From: an uncultured Nitrospira sp.
Lineage (GTDB): Bacteria > Nitrospirota > Nitrospiria > Nitrospirales > Nitrospiraceae
Length of the DNA stretch: 61,658 bases
Reading direction: 5' to 3'
NCBI GenBank assembly: GCA_946479785.1
Contig: CAMLHQ010000006.1
Location: forward strand, 1 to 61,658
Positions 9,865 to 17,954 of the stretch are shown here, piece after piece. The notes under the pieces were generated by a model. That model was not told the DNA's origin, searched no databases, and was given only the letters and a program-made list of their open reading frames with translations. Every line of letters begins with the position of its first letter. The stretch's first letter is position 1. A program made the position numbers and the translations under genes.

Positions 9865-10452
9865 TTACTTGAAGTGACTGCCTGCACCCATGAAAAACAA
9901 CATGGGGATGGAGAGCAGAAAATTGACCCGAGAAGCCAGTAAGGCCGTCCGCCCCCATTGGGCCATTTCGGCAGGTGCCGGCGTCCCCTGTGCCGCTGCC
10001 GTCACCGCGGCGATGATCTTCTTCTGATTCGGCCAAATGATCGCATGGACGTTCGCCATCATGATGATGCCGAGAAGACCGCCGATCGCAAGCGCATAGG
10101 CGCCGGTACCACCGTTCATATAGAGCTTCATGTAGAGGAGAATACCGGCAAGGACGGTCACGGTGGCCCCATGGCGGAACCAGTTGAGCGCAGAGGGCAT
10201 CAATCTGGGAATGACGATATTTTTCGTCGGGCCATCCAGGCTCTTCATAAAGGCCGCATTGATCAGGTTGAAGAAATAGAGCAGCCCGATCCAGGTGATG
10301 CCGGCCAGGAAATGGATCCAGCGAACGATGATCCCAACCCAATCGGCCTCACCGGCTCCAATACCGGCAATGCCGAGATACACTACAATCAGCGCGAGGG
10401 CGAGCGCGAACCCTGCGCCCATGGTCTGCATCGGATCTTCAAGAAATTTCAT
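9865..10452 (-). CDS. PuuD-like (urate hydroxylase N-terminal type) membrane protein
   Basis: Integral membrane protein of 195 residues with about four or five hydrophobic segments, including LALALIVVYLGIAGIGA, IHFLAGITWIGLLYFFNLI, VLAGILLYMKLYM and LLGIIMMANVHAIIWPNQ. The IHFLAGITWIGLLYF and NVHAIIWPNQKK blocks resemble the membrane domain of PuuD. Classic PuuD has an added cytochrome c domain, which is absent here. Conserved His residues in membrane segments suggest heme or metal binding, but urate oxidation is not supported by context. GAGGAG precedes the ATG. The flanking genes are malate dehydrogenase and nuoF, which do not clarify its job. Confidence 0.6.
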   Translation of the reverse strand: MKFLEDPMQTMGAGFALALALIVVYLGIAGIGAGEADWVGIIVRWIHFLAGITWIGLLYFFNLINAAFMKSLDGPTKNIVIPRLMPSALNWFRHGATVTVLAGILLYMKLYMNGGTGAYALAIGGLLGIIMMANVHAIIWPNQKKIIAAVTAAAQGTPAPAEMAQWGRTALLASRVNFLLSIPMLFFMGAGSHFK

Positions 10453-10525
10453 AGAATCTCCTCATTCGGTGCACTGCTAAGCTGCTTTCTGTACTGTAGG
10501 CTCTCTCCATTGTCAAGCGAGTGAC

Positions 10526-11467
10526 TCACACCGTCAGACGATCAACCGTCGCACACAGCTCACGAACCGCATTCGCGGACGTTTCGAGCGCCTTCTGCTC
10601 ATCCGCCGTCAGATCATAGATCATCACCTGCTCGGCGCCGCCCTTGCCAAGCTTCACCGGTACACCCACAACGACGTTCCGCAATCCGTATTCGCCTTCG
10701 CAGAGGACCGCGCAGGGCAAGATGCGTTTTTGATCGTTGTGAATCGCTTCGACCATGTCCACCGCCGATGCCGAAGGCGCATAGAAGGCACTTCCGGTCT
10801 TGAGGAGACCGACGATCTCAGCTCCGCCATCGCGCGTACGCTGCACGATCGCCTCCAGCTTATCTTTCGACATGAATTCGGAGACCAGCTTGCCCTTTAC
10901 CTTCGTATAGCGAGGGAGCGGCACCATCGTATCGCCATGCCCGCCCAACACCATGGCTTCAACGTCAGGACCAGAGAGGTTCAATTCTTGCGCGATGAAG
11001 GTCCGCATCCGAGCCGAATCCAACACGCCCGCCATGCCGATGATTCTGGATTTCGGCAGGCCGCTGACTTTCAGAGCGACATGGACCATGGCGTCCAAAG
11101 GATTGGTGACAAGAATCAGGATAATGCCGGGAGATCGGGCGACGAGTTCACTGACCACCGACTTCACGATTCTGGCGTTCGTCGTGAGCAATTCGTCGCG
11201 GCTCATACCGGGCTTTCGCGGGATCCCGGAGGTGATCACCGCGATCGAAGACCCAGCGGTCTCAGCATACCCGTTCGTTCCGACCACCTTCGTGCTATAG
11301 CCGCAGACGGGACCCGCCGGCGAGATGTCGAGGGCCTTCCCTTGCGGCACGCCCTCGACGATATCGACCAGCACGACGTCGTAGGAATCTTTCTCCGCCA
11401 GCCGTTGGGCCGTCGTTCCGCCGACATTTCCCGCCCCCACCACCGTAATTTTCGGTCGCCCCATCAT
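10526..11467 (-). CDS. mdh: Malate dehydrogenase (NAD)
   Basis: Interconverts malate and oxaloacetate in the oxidative or reductive TCA cycle. The 313 residues are of the LDH-like type: Rossmann motif VVGAGNVGG, acidic VLVDIVEG for NAD preference, substrate arginine in [27 protein letters not shown] and the catalytic histidine in [10 protein letters not shown]. Two adjacent ATGs are available (11467 and 11464). GAGG is spaced about 7 nt from the second, so the true start may be 11464. A pair of TTGTTCGA elements lies 60-90 bp upstream (11526-11558). Confidence 0.95.
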   Translation of the reverse strand: MMGRPKITVVGAGNVGGTTAQRLAEKDSYDVVLVDIVEGVPQGKALDISPAGPVCGYSTKVVGTNGYAETAGSSIAVITSGIPRKPGMSRDELLTTNARIVKSVVSELVARSPGIILILVTNPLDAMVHVALKVSGLPKSRIIGMAGVLDSARMRTFIAQELNLSGPDVEAMVLGGHGDTMVPLPRYTKVKGKLVSEFMSKDKLEAIVQRTRDGGAEIVGLLKTGSAFYAPSASAVDMVEAIHNDQKRILPCAVLCEGEYGLRNVVVGVPVKLGKGGAEQVMIYDLTADEQKALETSANAVRELCATVDRLTV

Positions 11468-11646
11468 CTCACCTCAACCTTTGCGGATTTTCTCGACTTC
11501 ATAACTGATAGCCTCGGGAATGTCTTTGTTCGAACACCGCCAAACAGAACTTGTTCGACCCGGAGCCTTATTGCTAATCCTGGCGACGGGATAAAACCCA
11601 TCTACCGTGCCGCGGTGCGCGAGCACAAAAGACATCCTCGAGACTG

Positions 11647-12057
11647 TCAGTGCCCCCCTTCATGCTCAGTCCAGCCTGCCACTTTGAAATTAATCGTGCA
11701 GACGAAATTATCGCCGTCGTAGAAATTCACCTTAATCTTTTTTTTCCCGTACGTTTTTGCCAGAAACTGTTCAGGATTGTCTACGAGTTCTTGATACCCC
11801 CCTGGAGGATATTCGCCAAGATCATGAAACACCACGATCATCCCGGCTTTGACTTCTTGAAGCACTTTGGCCGAGCAACGAGGATAGACCTCCCAGAACT
11901 TGGCCTCGATCATCTCCTTCGTCGGCTCCAGCCGATCTTCACCAGGCTTCACCGGTTGGGCAAATTTGGCCAAGCGGCGCACATAGGGATACTGATGTCC
12001 AGTGAACAGCTTATACAGCCAGGGCGGCACCGTCGGCCTTGTCGGCTGAGTATTCAT
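11647..12057 (-). CDS. Conserved hypothetical protein, possible accessory of the VWA protein
   Basis: I do not recognise this 136-residue protein. It is soluble with no signal peptide and is rich in aromatic residues and proline (PPWLYKLFTGHQYPYVRR, EYPPGGYQELV). The C-terminal part is predicted beta-strand (KIKVNFYDGDNFVCTINFKVAGW). It follows the large VWA gene by about 70 bp on the same strand and may be co-transcribed. The ATG has only a weak GCGGAAG site. The frame is intact and has no long competitor in this interval, which supports it being real. Confidence 0.6.
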   Translation of the reverse strand: MNTQPTRPTVPPWLYKLFTGHQYPYVRRLAKFAQPVKPGEDRLEPTKEMIEAKFWEVYPRCSAKVLQEVKAGMIVVFHDLGEYPPGGYQELVDNPEQFLAKTYGKKKIKVNFYDGDNFVCTINFKVAGWTEHEGGH

Positions 12058-12128
12058 GCTTCCGCTATGCCGCTCTCAGAATGCAACATTAAACATTGAA
12101 CGCTTATGACGCGCGTCTCGTCAGCGCG

Positions 12129-15100
12129 CTATGTGGTCAACCGTTGATAGATTCGCGGCAGCCTTGCCGGAAGCGACTCGACACGATCGATGACGGTGTA
12201 CCGCACATCCCCATACATGCGACGCAGGTAGCTGTCCGCTTCGCGGTCGATGGTGATGCAAAAAGGATCGATCCCCTGCTGTCTCGCCTCGCGTAGCGCC
12301 GCCTTCGTGTCCTCGAGAGAATACTCGTCCTTGTAGTCGCCATCCAGCGGTCTGCCGTCGTTCAGTAGCACCAAGATGCGCGTTTTCGCCTCGCGCGCCC
12401 TCAGCTTGGCCACTGCGTGGCGGATCGCCGCGCCGTCCCGATTTTGCTGGCGAGGGCTGAGTCCACCGAGGCGTTGAGCGGTCGTGGCGCCCAATCGCTC
12501 GTCAAAGTTCTTGATGGTCAGCACATCCACCGAGGTGCGACCCTGACCAGAATAGGCATAGAGTGCATATTGATCGCCGACGGCATCCAAGGCTTCACAG
12601 AGCAATACGAGGCCTTCCTTCTCAACGTCAATCACTCGACGCCCACTCTCGACCAGCCGCCCCGTGGATCCACTCACATCGACGAGGAATGCCACGGCGA
12701 CATCGCGCTCTTTCTTCTCGCGCCTGACGTAGATCCGATCACCACCTTCGAAACCAGCTTGCTGCTCCGACGCCCTCCGCACGACGGCGTCGATATCCAG
12801 ATCTTCGCCTTCCGTCTGCCCGGCGATACGGCGAAAAGCCTGCGGCCGTAAGCTTTCGAAGAAACGTCGGAGCGACCTGATAGCACTTCGATGCGTCGTT
12901 AAGATGGTGGAGACATATTCATCGGAGCCGCTGTCCGCCGGACGCTCGACGACGCGGCACCAATTCATCCGGTAGTCTTGAATGGTATGGTCCCATTCGG
13001 GATACAGATCGGCTCGTTGACTGCGATCAGGCGATTCGGGAATCACCTGCTGTTCGACATCGAGTGTGAGTAATTCCTCCACAACCGACGGCAACGACCG
13101 TCCTCCGCCGAGCACATCACCGGTTGTGGATTCCTGCTCACCGCGACGGTCGCCTTGTCCCCCGCCGGACCGTTCCTTCGATCCGCCACCCTGACTGGCC
13201 ATCCGTTCCAATCCGGATTGCTGCCCCCCCGGCTGGTCTTGATCGCGCGTGATGAACTCCGGATTCATCTGTCCGCGATAGGCCCAATCGGTCACGGGAC
13301 GATACTCATCGGCTCCCTGCTCGGAAGCAGCCGGCCCTGCGCCGACTTCTCGGTAATCTTCCTTCGGCTGCTCCGCCTGGATCATGTCCGCGCGAGGGGC
13401 CAAGAGATTTTCCATCTGCACATAGACATCGTGAACGAGGCGAACCGCGGCTTCCGCAGTCGCGCTCGTGGTCAAGATCGGTTGACATAACTTCCAAAGT
13501 ATTGAGACTTCATCTGCGACCGCATGAGGAACCGCCGACGATTCCGATTCACCGGTCGACAGCCGTAAGAGGCAATCCACGATCAGCTCCTTCACTGTCA
13601 GACCGTGCGCGGGATCGCGAGGTGTGATGGCTTCGGCGCCCAATTGCGCCAGATCCCGCCTGAGACCGGGGTACTCCGCCTGAAGCAAAAACTCCACGCG
13701 CGCATCTTCCAAGACCACCCAGAGATCATGAATCAAGCGGGGATGGGGATAGAGACGGAACAGCGCGGCAAGCGAATCCGGCATCGCCTCTTGCGAACGA
13801 CCATATCGCCGGCGCACGGTTTCGACCAGATCCATGAGAGATTCCATTCTCAGACGATAGGTGCCGAACTCCAGATGGCCGGCCTCGTGCGCAGCCATGA
13901 CGAGATAGAGCCGCTCATTTTGCTCCGCGGTGGCGCACCGCCGCAGGAGAACCGGCAGCACAATGGTCTTTCCATCCGCGCTGACCATCGCACGAGCCGT
14001 TGGCACCATGACCGATACAGGAAGCGCCGCGATCGATACGTCCGAACCACAGAGACCTTGAACAAAGAGCTTTATCTTGCGAGCCACCTGTCGGAGCGGG
14101 ACGCCGCTGAGCGCCTGTTCGACCGATAACAGCGCCTTCAAGGACTCCATCGCAAAATACGCCCGCGCGCCTTCCGGACTATACGCCAACACTTCCATCC
14201 CGGCTTTGAACCAGTCATCAAACCGCGAGAATGCCGAGAGCCCGTCGCCGATCATCCGGACGATCTCAGAGCCACGTCGCAGATACGACAGGGCCGCTTC
14301 GGCGTCTTTCTCCGCCAACAACGACCCGTACTGCATCAGTCTCCTTTGCCACTCTGCTGAAGGCAGCGCTTGGATCAGTGTCGGCGCTTCAGCCAGCCAG
14401 GCAATGCCGGCCTCCGGAACCTGTTCAGCCAGCAACGCGCCCAGCGAAACCACCTGCGAGCGAAGGGGCGCCTGTTCGATCTCGCCCAAGATGGCCGGGC
14501 TGGTCCTCATAAATTCTATCGTGGCGAGATAGTCCGGCTTGCCCAATGTATTCGGCGCAATCAGTTTCATGCCGAACGACAGCCACCTACGCACCTCACT
14601 TAGCGGAAGCACCGGCGCCAATGCCGGTATCTGCCTAATGTATTCGAGTCCCACCACCAGATCGACCTGCGTGAGCTCCACGCCAATCTCCAGCCAGGAC
14701 TTCACGTATTCGGGAGGAACAACCGCTAGGATGTACGGGGCTGCTTTGAGATATTCTAATGTGACATTGGCATCTTGCTCGGCCATCTCCAGTCCGATAG
14801 CCAAGATCGCCGCCTGCGAATCAGTAGACTCGATCAGGCCGAGGATGAGCGGGCTGTCCTTGAAGTACTTGAGCGCCGTGGCACCGGAAGATTCCGCCAG
14901 AGCCACACCCAGATCGAGCCAGGGAACAACCTGCGAACATCCGGCACGCCGATCCAGCTCGGGAAGCGCGTCAATGGCTGCGCGTGCGGCTTTCGGAGAC
15001 GCCACTTCCAGCTCATCCAGCAACACCAGGATGGCCGCCGGCCTGCTCCCCGATTGAACCAGCCGCGCCACAAGATAGTCCGTCGTCGCAGGACCAAGCT

Positions 15101-15149
15101 CTTCGGCAAGTCGATTGACGAGACGGTCTGATACCGGTGAGTCGGCCAT
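12129..15149 (-). CDS. VWA-domain protein of the NorD/CbbO type
   Basis: Large cytosolic protein of 1006 residues. Residues 80-340 contain helical repeats of the form W..G..L....A..YL...P.I. A middle region holds HEAGH at 421-425, a zinc-protease-like HExxH motif. A low-complexity Gly/Gln/Ser-rich segment follows around 640-690. The C-terminal ~190 residues are a von Willebrand A domain with MIDAS DVSGST (824-829) and LLNDGRP. NorD/CbbO proteins work with NorQ/CbbQ AAA+ ATPases to activate metalloenzymes such as NO reductase or RubisCO. A CbbQ-type ATPase is encoded 1.8 kb upstream on the same strand. The ATG at 15149 is preferred to an in-frame TTG at 15158. The client enzyme is not in the window. 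Confidence 0.8.
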   Translation of the reverse strand: MADSPVSDRLVNRLAEELGPATTDYLVARLVQSGSRPAAILVLLDELEVASPKAARAAIDALPELDRRAGCSQVVPWLDLGVALAESSGATALKYFKDSPLILGLIESTDSQAAILAIGLEMAEQDANVTLEYLKAAPYILAVVPPEYVKSWLEIGVELTQVDLVVGLEYIRQIPALAPVLPLSEVRRWLSFGMKLIAPNTLGKPDYLATIEFMRTSPAILGEIEQAPLRSQVVSLGALLAEQVPEAGIAWLAEAPTLIQALPSAEWQRRLMQYGSLLAEKDAEAALSYLRRGSEIVRMIGDGLSAFSRFDDWFKAGMEVLAYSPEGARAYFAMESLKALLSVEQALSGVPLRQVARKIKLFVQGLCGSDVSIAALPVSVMVPTARAMVSADGKTIVLPVLLRRCATAEQNERLYLVMAAHEAGHLEFGTYRLRMESLMDLVETVRRRYGRSQEAMPDSLAALFRLYPHPRLIHDLWVVLEDARVEFLLQAEYPGLRRDLAQLGAEAITPRDPAHGLTVKELIVDCLLRLSTGESESSAVPHAVADEVSILWKLCQPILTTSATAEAAVRLVHDVYVQMENLLAPRADMIQAEQPKEDYREVGAGPAASEQGADEYRPVTDWAYRGQMNPEFITRDQDQPGGQQSGLERMASQGGGSKERSGGGQGDRRGEQESTTGDVLGGGRSLPSVVEELLTLDVEQQVIPESPDRSQRADLYPEWDHTIQDYRMNWCRVVERPADSGSDEYVSTILTTHRSAIRSLRRFFESLRPQAFRRIAGQTEGEDLDIDAVVRRASEQQAGFEGGDRIYVRREKKERDVAVAFLVDVSGSTGRLVESGRRVIDVEKEGLVLLCEALDAVGDQYALYAYSGQGRTSVDVLTIKNFDERLGATTAQRLGGLSPRQQNRDGAAIRHAVAKLRAREAKTRILVLLNDGRPLDGDYKDEYSLEDTKAALREARQQGIDPFCITIDREADSYLRRMYGDVRYTVIDRVESLPARLPRIYQRLTT

Positions 15150-15334
15150 GGTTCTCAATCCGAATCGTGCAAAGTAAAGTGCTGAATTGTAAAGAACGCC
15201 TCAGCGCTTGTAAACTAGCCCATGATGTCGGCACGGGTATGATTTCGAAAACTGAGAACCGACCACACTACGAAACTTCGCCTGGTCAAGAGGACGCATC
15301 CTTGAACGGAGTGGCGAAAGAAGAAAGGATAGGC

Positions 15335-15748
15335 ATGACTGAGCCCAAGCAAGCAAGCCTCGACAAGATGTGGAAATATGTGAAGGGGTTTGCAGAGAAG
15401 AGCGGCACCTCGATGCATCCGAATCCCGCGGTGACGGACGCCGTTGTGAAGGGCCTCGCCATGCACGTTGACGAACTCGGGAAGCCCCTCTGTCCCTGCA
15501 ACTTCTATAAAGATAAGGCCGCCGAGGCGAAACTCCGCCGCTGGATCTGCGCATGTGATGAAATGCAGATCTACAAATATTGCCACTGCCTCTTGTTCGT
15601 TCGGGAAGACGGAATGCCGATCACGGAGTACTTACCGGAAGGCCACGAAGGACGGGAAGTGTATGGTGTGGTCGCGGATCCTACGCCTGACAAAGGCCGG
15701 GCACTGAAGCACAAAGCGCTATCTCAAGAACCGAAGCGCTCAGAATAA
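15335..15748 (+). CDS. Ferredoxin:thioredoxin reductase catalytic subunit
   Basis: The catalytic (beta) subunit passes electrons from reduced ferredoxin to a thioredoxin disulfide through a 4Fe-4S cluster. The 137 residues contain the diagnostic CPC-x16-CAC-x8-CHC signature: CPCNFYKDK..., then CACDEMQIYKYCHC. The second motif is CAC where plant proteins have CPC. The open frame reaches 66 codons further upstream, but the ATG at 15335 has AAAGGA about 6 nt before it and yields the family length. No variable subunit is adjacent. Bacterial stand-alone FTR-like proteins may use other partners. It is divergent from the VWA gene and convergent with the glycine-zipper gene. Confidence 0.88.
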   Translation: MTEPKQASLDKMWKYVKGFAEKSGTSMHPNPAVTDAVVKGLAMHVDELGKPLCPCNFYKDKAAEAKLRRWICACDEMQIYKYCHCLLFVREDGMPITEYLPEGHEGREVYGVVADPTPDKGRALKHKALSQEPKRSE

Positions 15749-15783
15749 GGGCAACAGCATTGCCCGACCGTCCCATAACACCC

Positions 15784-16245
15784 CTACTGCCACCCGGTCA
15801 CCTCATATCCCTTTTCGATGAGGCACCGCACGACGGCATCGGCATAGGGAGGATCCGGTTCAAGCGGTTTGTACGCTCCGCCGGCTAAGCCGATAATCAG
15901 GCCGAGCCCGCCGCCGGCCGCAGCTCCAATCGCCACGCCGGTCGCGCCACCGATCAAGCCGGTAGATGCGCCGACCGCCGCGCCGCCGATCAAGCCCAGT
16001 CCGGCTCCAGCTGCCATGTTTCCACCGCGACTGCCGGTGCCAGGCTTCAATCCGGCCGCTTCCGCCTTCTGCTGGCAGGCAGCCACGTCCATCTTTGATG
16101 CCTCACGTCCTTGAAGTTGTAACTTTGCGTTCGACCGCAACATGGGCTCCGGCGCCGCGCAAGCCAACAGGCTGAAGATCATCACGGCCCCGACACTGCT
16201 CCAAAGGAAGGAAAGGATCCTTTGCCACGATTGCCTTACTGCCAT
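15784..16245 (-). CDS. Glycine-zipper lipoprotein, copy 2
   Basis: Predicted lipoprotein of 153 residues: basic N-terminus, hydrophobic stretch, lipobox LLAC (Cys29). A Gly/Ala-rich glycine zipper spans roughly residues 75-125 (GAGLGLIGGAAVGAS, GAAAGGGLGLIIGLAGGA), followed by a short tail ending GYEVTGWQ. Glycine-zipper proteins insert into or line the outer membrane. The gene begins 10 bp inside the preceding paralogue (16236-16670) and shares its C-terminus (VTGWQ) and its RSNAKLQ / YSNAHLQ motif, so the pair arose by tandem duplication. Confidence 0.75.
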   Translation of the reverse strand: MAVRQSWQRILSFLWSSVGAVMIFSLLACAAPEPMLRSNAKLQLQGREASKMDVAACQQKAEAAGLKPGTGSRGGNMAAGAGLGLIGGAAVGASTGLIGGATGVAIGAAAGGGLGLIIGLAGGAYKPLEPDPPYADAVVRCLIEKGYEVTGWQ

Positions 16246-16670
16246 CCTGTAACCTCATATCCCTTGTCCTGTAAGCATCGATTCACATAATTGGTGTAGG
16301 CTTGGTTCGGCTGCGAAGAGCCGGCGTTGAATAGCCCCATGAGCAATCCCCACACCGCTCCGCTAGCTGCGCCAATCAGCGATCCTTGGCCGGCCGCGCC
16401 GGAAATCGCTCCACCGACTGCACCGCTCGCAGCGCCCACTCCCGTCCCGACCGCCGTACTGGTGGCTACACGGCCAGCTTTATCGCTGCCTTCCTCCGCG
16501 CCGGCCGATTCAGCCAATTGCCTACACGCTTTGATATCCTGCTCGGCCATCTCTTTTCCTACCGATTGCAGATGCGCGTTCGAGTACAGCACCGGCTGCG
16601 CACTGGAGCAGGCGCTGAGCATCATGGCGGCACAAAAGGTCCAGGCAATCCATCTCACGGTTTTAGCCAT
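16236..16670 (-). CDS. Glycine-zipper lipoprotein, copy 1
   Basis: Predicted lipoprotein of 144 residues with a short signal (MAKTVRWIAWTFCAAMM), lipobox LSAC (Cys21), a YSNAHLQSVG motif and a glycine zipper (GTGVGAASGAVGGAISGAAG, then GAASGAVWGLLMGLF). The tail ends in GYEVTGWQ, as in the adjacent paralogue. The start overlaps the end of the DUF167 gene by 16 bp. The ATG at 16670 has AAGGG directly before it, so translational coupling is likely. Function beyond envelope association is unknown. Confidence 0.75.
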   Translation of the reverse strand: MAKTVRWIAWTFCAAMMLSACSSAQPVLYSNAHLQSVGKEMAEQDIKACRQLAESAGAEEGSDKAGRVATSTAVGTGVGAASGAVGGAISGAAGQGSLIGAASGAVWGLLMGLFNAGSSQPNQAYTNYVNRCLQDKGYEVTGWQ

Positions 16671-16990
16671 CCCTTCTGAACCAGACGAGCCATGACCTGT
16701 TCCGCCGTCATTCCCTCCAGGCACACCCGTTTGTGCCGTCCGCCTGCGCCAGACTCGATGCGCACGGCTCCAGACGGCACAGACAACTCCCTGGCGAGAA
16801 AACGGATCAGCTCTTCGTTCGCGGCCCCATCGACCGGCGGAGCCGTGATCCGAATCTTGAGGGCATTGCCATGAACGCCGACACAGGCGGTGTGAGAAGC
16901 CCTGGGCTGGACATGAACCATGAGAACGGCCCCCACCTTGCCGTCCTGTACGATCCGTGGGGTCATGTCTGAGGGTGAGGCACTCGGCAC
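16655..16990 (-). CDS. DUF167 (YggU) family protein
   Basis: Small soluble protein of 111 residues with the family blocks VHVQPRASHTACVGVHGNALKIRI, APPVDGAANEELIRFLARELSVP and VRIESGAGGRHKRV (quoted here in parts). YggU-like proteins are widespread and of unknown function. The gene starts 3 bp after the stop of the CbbQ-type ATPase and overlaps the glycine-zipper gene, so all four minus-strand genes from 17812 to 15784 look co-transcribed. Confidence 0.88.
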   Translation of the reverse strand: MPSASPSDMTPRIVQDGKVGAVLMVHVQPRASHTACVGVHGNALKIRITAPPVDGAANEELIRFLARELSVPSGAVRIESGAGGRHKRVCLEGMTAEQVMARLVQKGWLKP

Positions 16991-16993
16991 AGG

Positions 16994-17812
16994 CTAGAAG
17001 ATCGCCTTCACGAGTTCCATGATGCTGCGTTGCATGTCGGGATCGTCGGTGATGGGTCTGGCAATCGCCGCGTCGCAGGCTCGCTCGATTGCCACGCCTT
17101 CACGAATCAACGTGCCGGCATAGATCAGGAGCCTCGTGCTCACGCCCTCCTCCAGCCCGTGATTCTTCAGATTGCGCACTTTCGCGCCGAGCTTGACGAG
17201 ACCGCCGGCGATGTCGCGAGAGACGCCCGCTTCGCGCTGCACGATCGCCGTTTCAATTTCAGCGGTCGGATAGTCGAACTCGATGGCCATGAAACGCTGC
17301 TTGGTGCTTGGCTTCAAATCCTTGAGCACACTCTGATAGCCGGGATTGTAGGAAATCACGAGCAGGAAGTTGTCGGCCGCTTCGATCACTTGCCCCTTCT
17401 TTTCGATCGGCAAGAGACGACGGTCGTCGCTGAGTGGGTGGATGATGACGGTGGTGTCTTTACGTGCTTCGACCACTTCATCGAGATACACGATCGCGCC
17501 ATGCTTCACGCCCAGCGTGAGCGGCCCGTCGACCCAGACCGTATCTTGGCCCTTCAGCAGATAGCGACCAACGAGGTCCGATGCCGTGAGGTCTTCGTGG
17601 CAAGCGACCGTGATGAGCGGCCGGCCCAGTCGATAGGCCATGTACTGTACGAAACGCGTCTTCCCGCAGCCGGTCGGCCCCTTCAGCATCACCGGCATGC
17701 GGCTCTTCGCGGCGGTCGTGAACAGGCCGACCTCGCCACGAACGTCGGCATAGTAGGGTTCCTGCTGGATACGGTATTGCCCGATGTCGAACTCACGCCC
17801 CTGTTGAGTCAT
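16994..17812 (-). CDS. MoxR/CbbQ/NorQ-type AAA+ ATPase
   Basis: AAA+ chaperone-like ATPase of 272 residues with Walker A GPTGCGKT (45-52), Walker [12 protein letters not shown] (106-116) and the CbbQ-type C-terminal region ([13 protein letters not shown], ending IMELVKAIF). CbbQ/NorQ proteins form hexamers that remodel metalloenzymes together with a VWA partner, here probably the NorD/CbbO-like protein at 12129-15149. The gene heads a four-gene minus-strand operon. No clear Shine-Dalgarno site precedes the ATG. The specific client (NO reductase, RubisCO, nitrite reductase or another enzyme) cannot be inferred. Confidence 0.88.
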   Translation of the reverse strand: MTQQGREFDIGQYRIQQEPYYADVRGEVGLFTTAAKSRMPVMLKGPTGCGKTRFVQYMAYRLGRPLITVACHEDLTASDLVGRYLLKGQDTVWVDGPLTLGVKHGAIVYLDEVVEARKDTTVIIHPLSDDRRLLPIEKKGQVIEAADNFLLVISYNPGYQSVLKDLKPSTKQRFMAIEFDYPTAEIETAIVQREAGVSRDIAGGLVKLGAKVRNLKNHGLEEGVSTRLLIYAGTLIREGVAIERACDAAIARPITDDPDMQRSIMELVKAIF

Positions 17813-17954
17813 GTGGTTTGCTTTTGCACCGTTCCGGGAAATTCACCGGCACGATAAACGGAATCGGGGCCCAAGATCAAGCGAGAGGCAACCTCGTCGC
17901 TATGACCGGCTTATCGATGACGGCATTCGCAGGCGCACACAAAGGCCGGTCTTC

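Noticed and set aside
9761..10342. 193-codon frame overlapping the PuuD-like gene
   Set aside because: Shifted shadow of the membrane-protein gene, without its own ribosome site or motifs.
11464..11502. 12-codon leader peptide ahead of mdh (starting at the CAT near 11498)
   Set aside because: Too short and without recognisable leader features; its stop merely overlaps the mdh start by chance.
15869..16114. Pro/Ala-rich plus-strand frames opposite the glycine-zipper genes
   Set aside because: Low-complexity complements of Gly/Ala codons; the lipoprotein frames have signal peptides and conserved tails.
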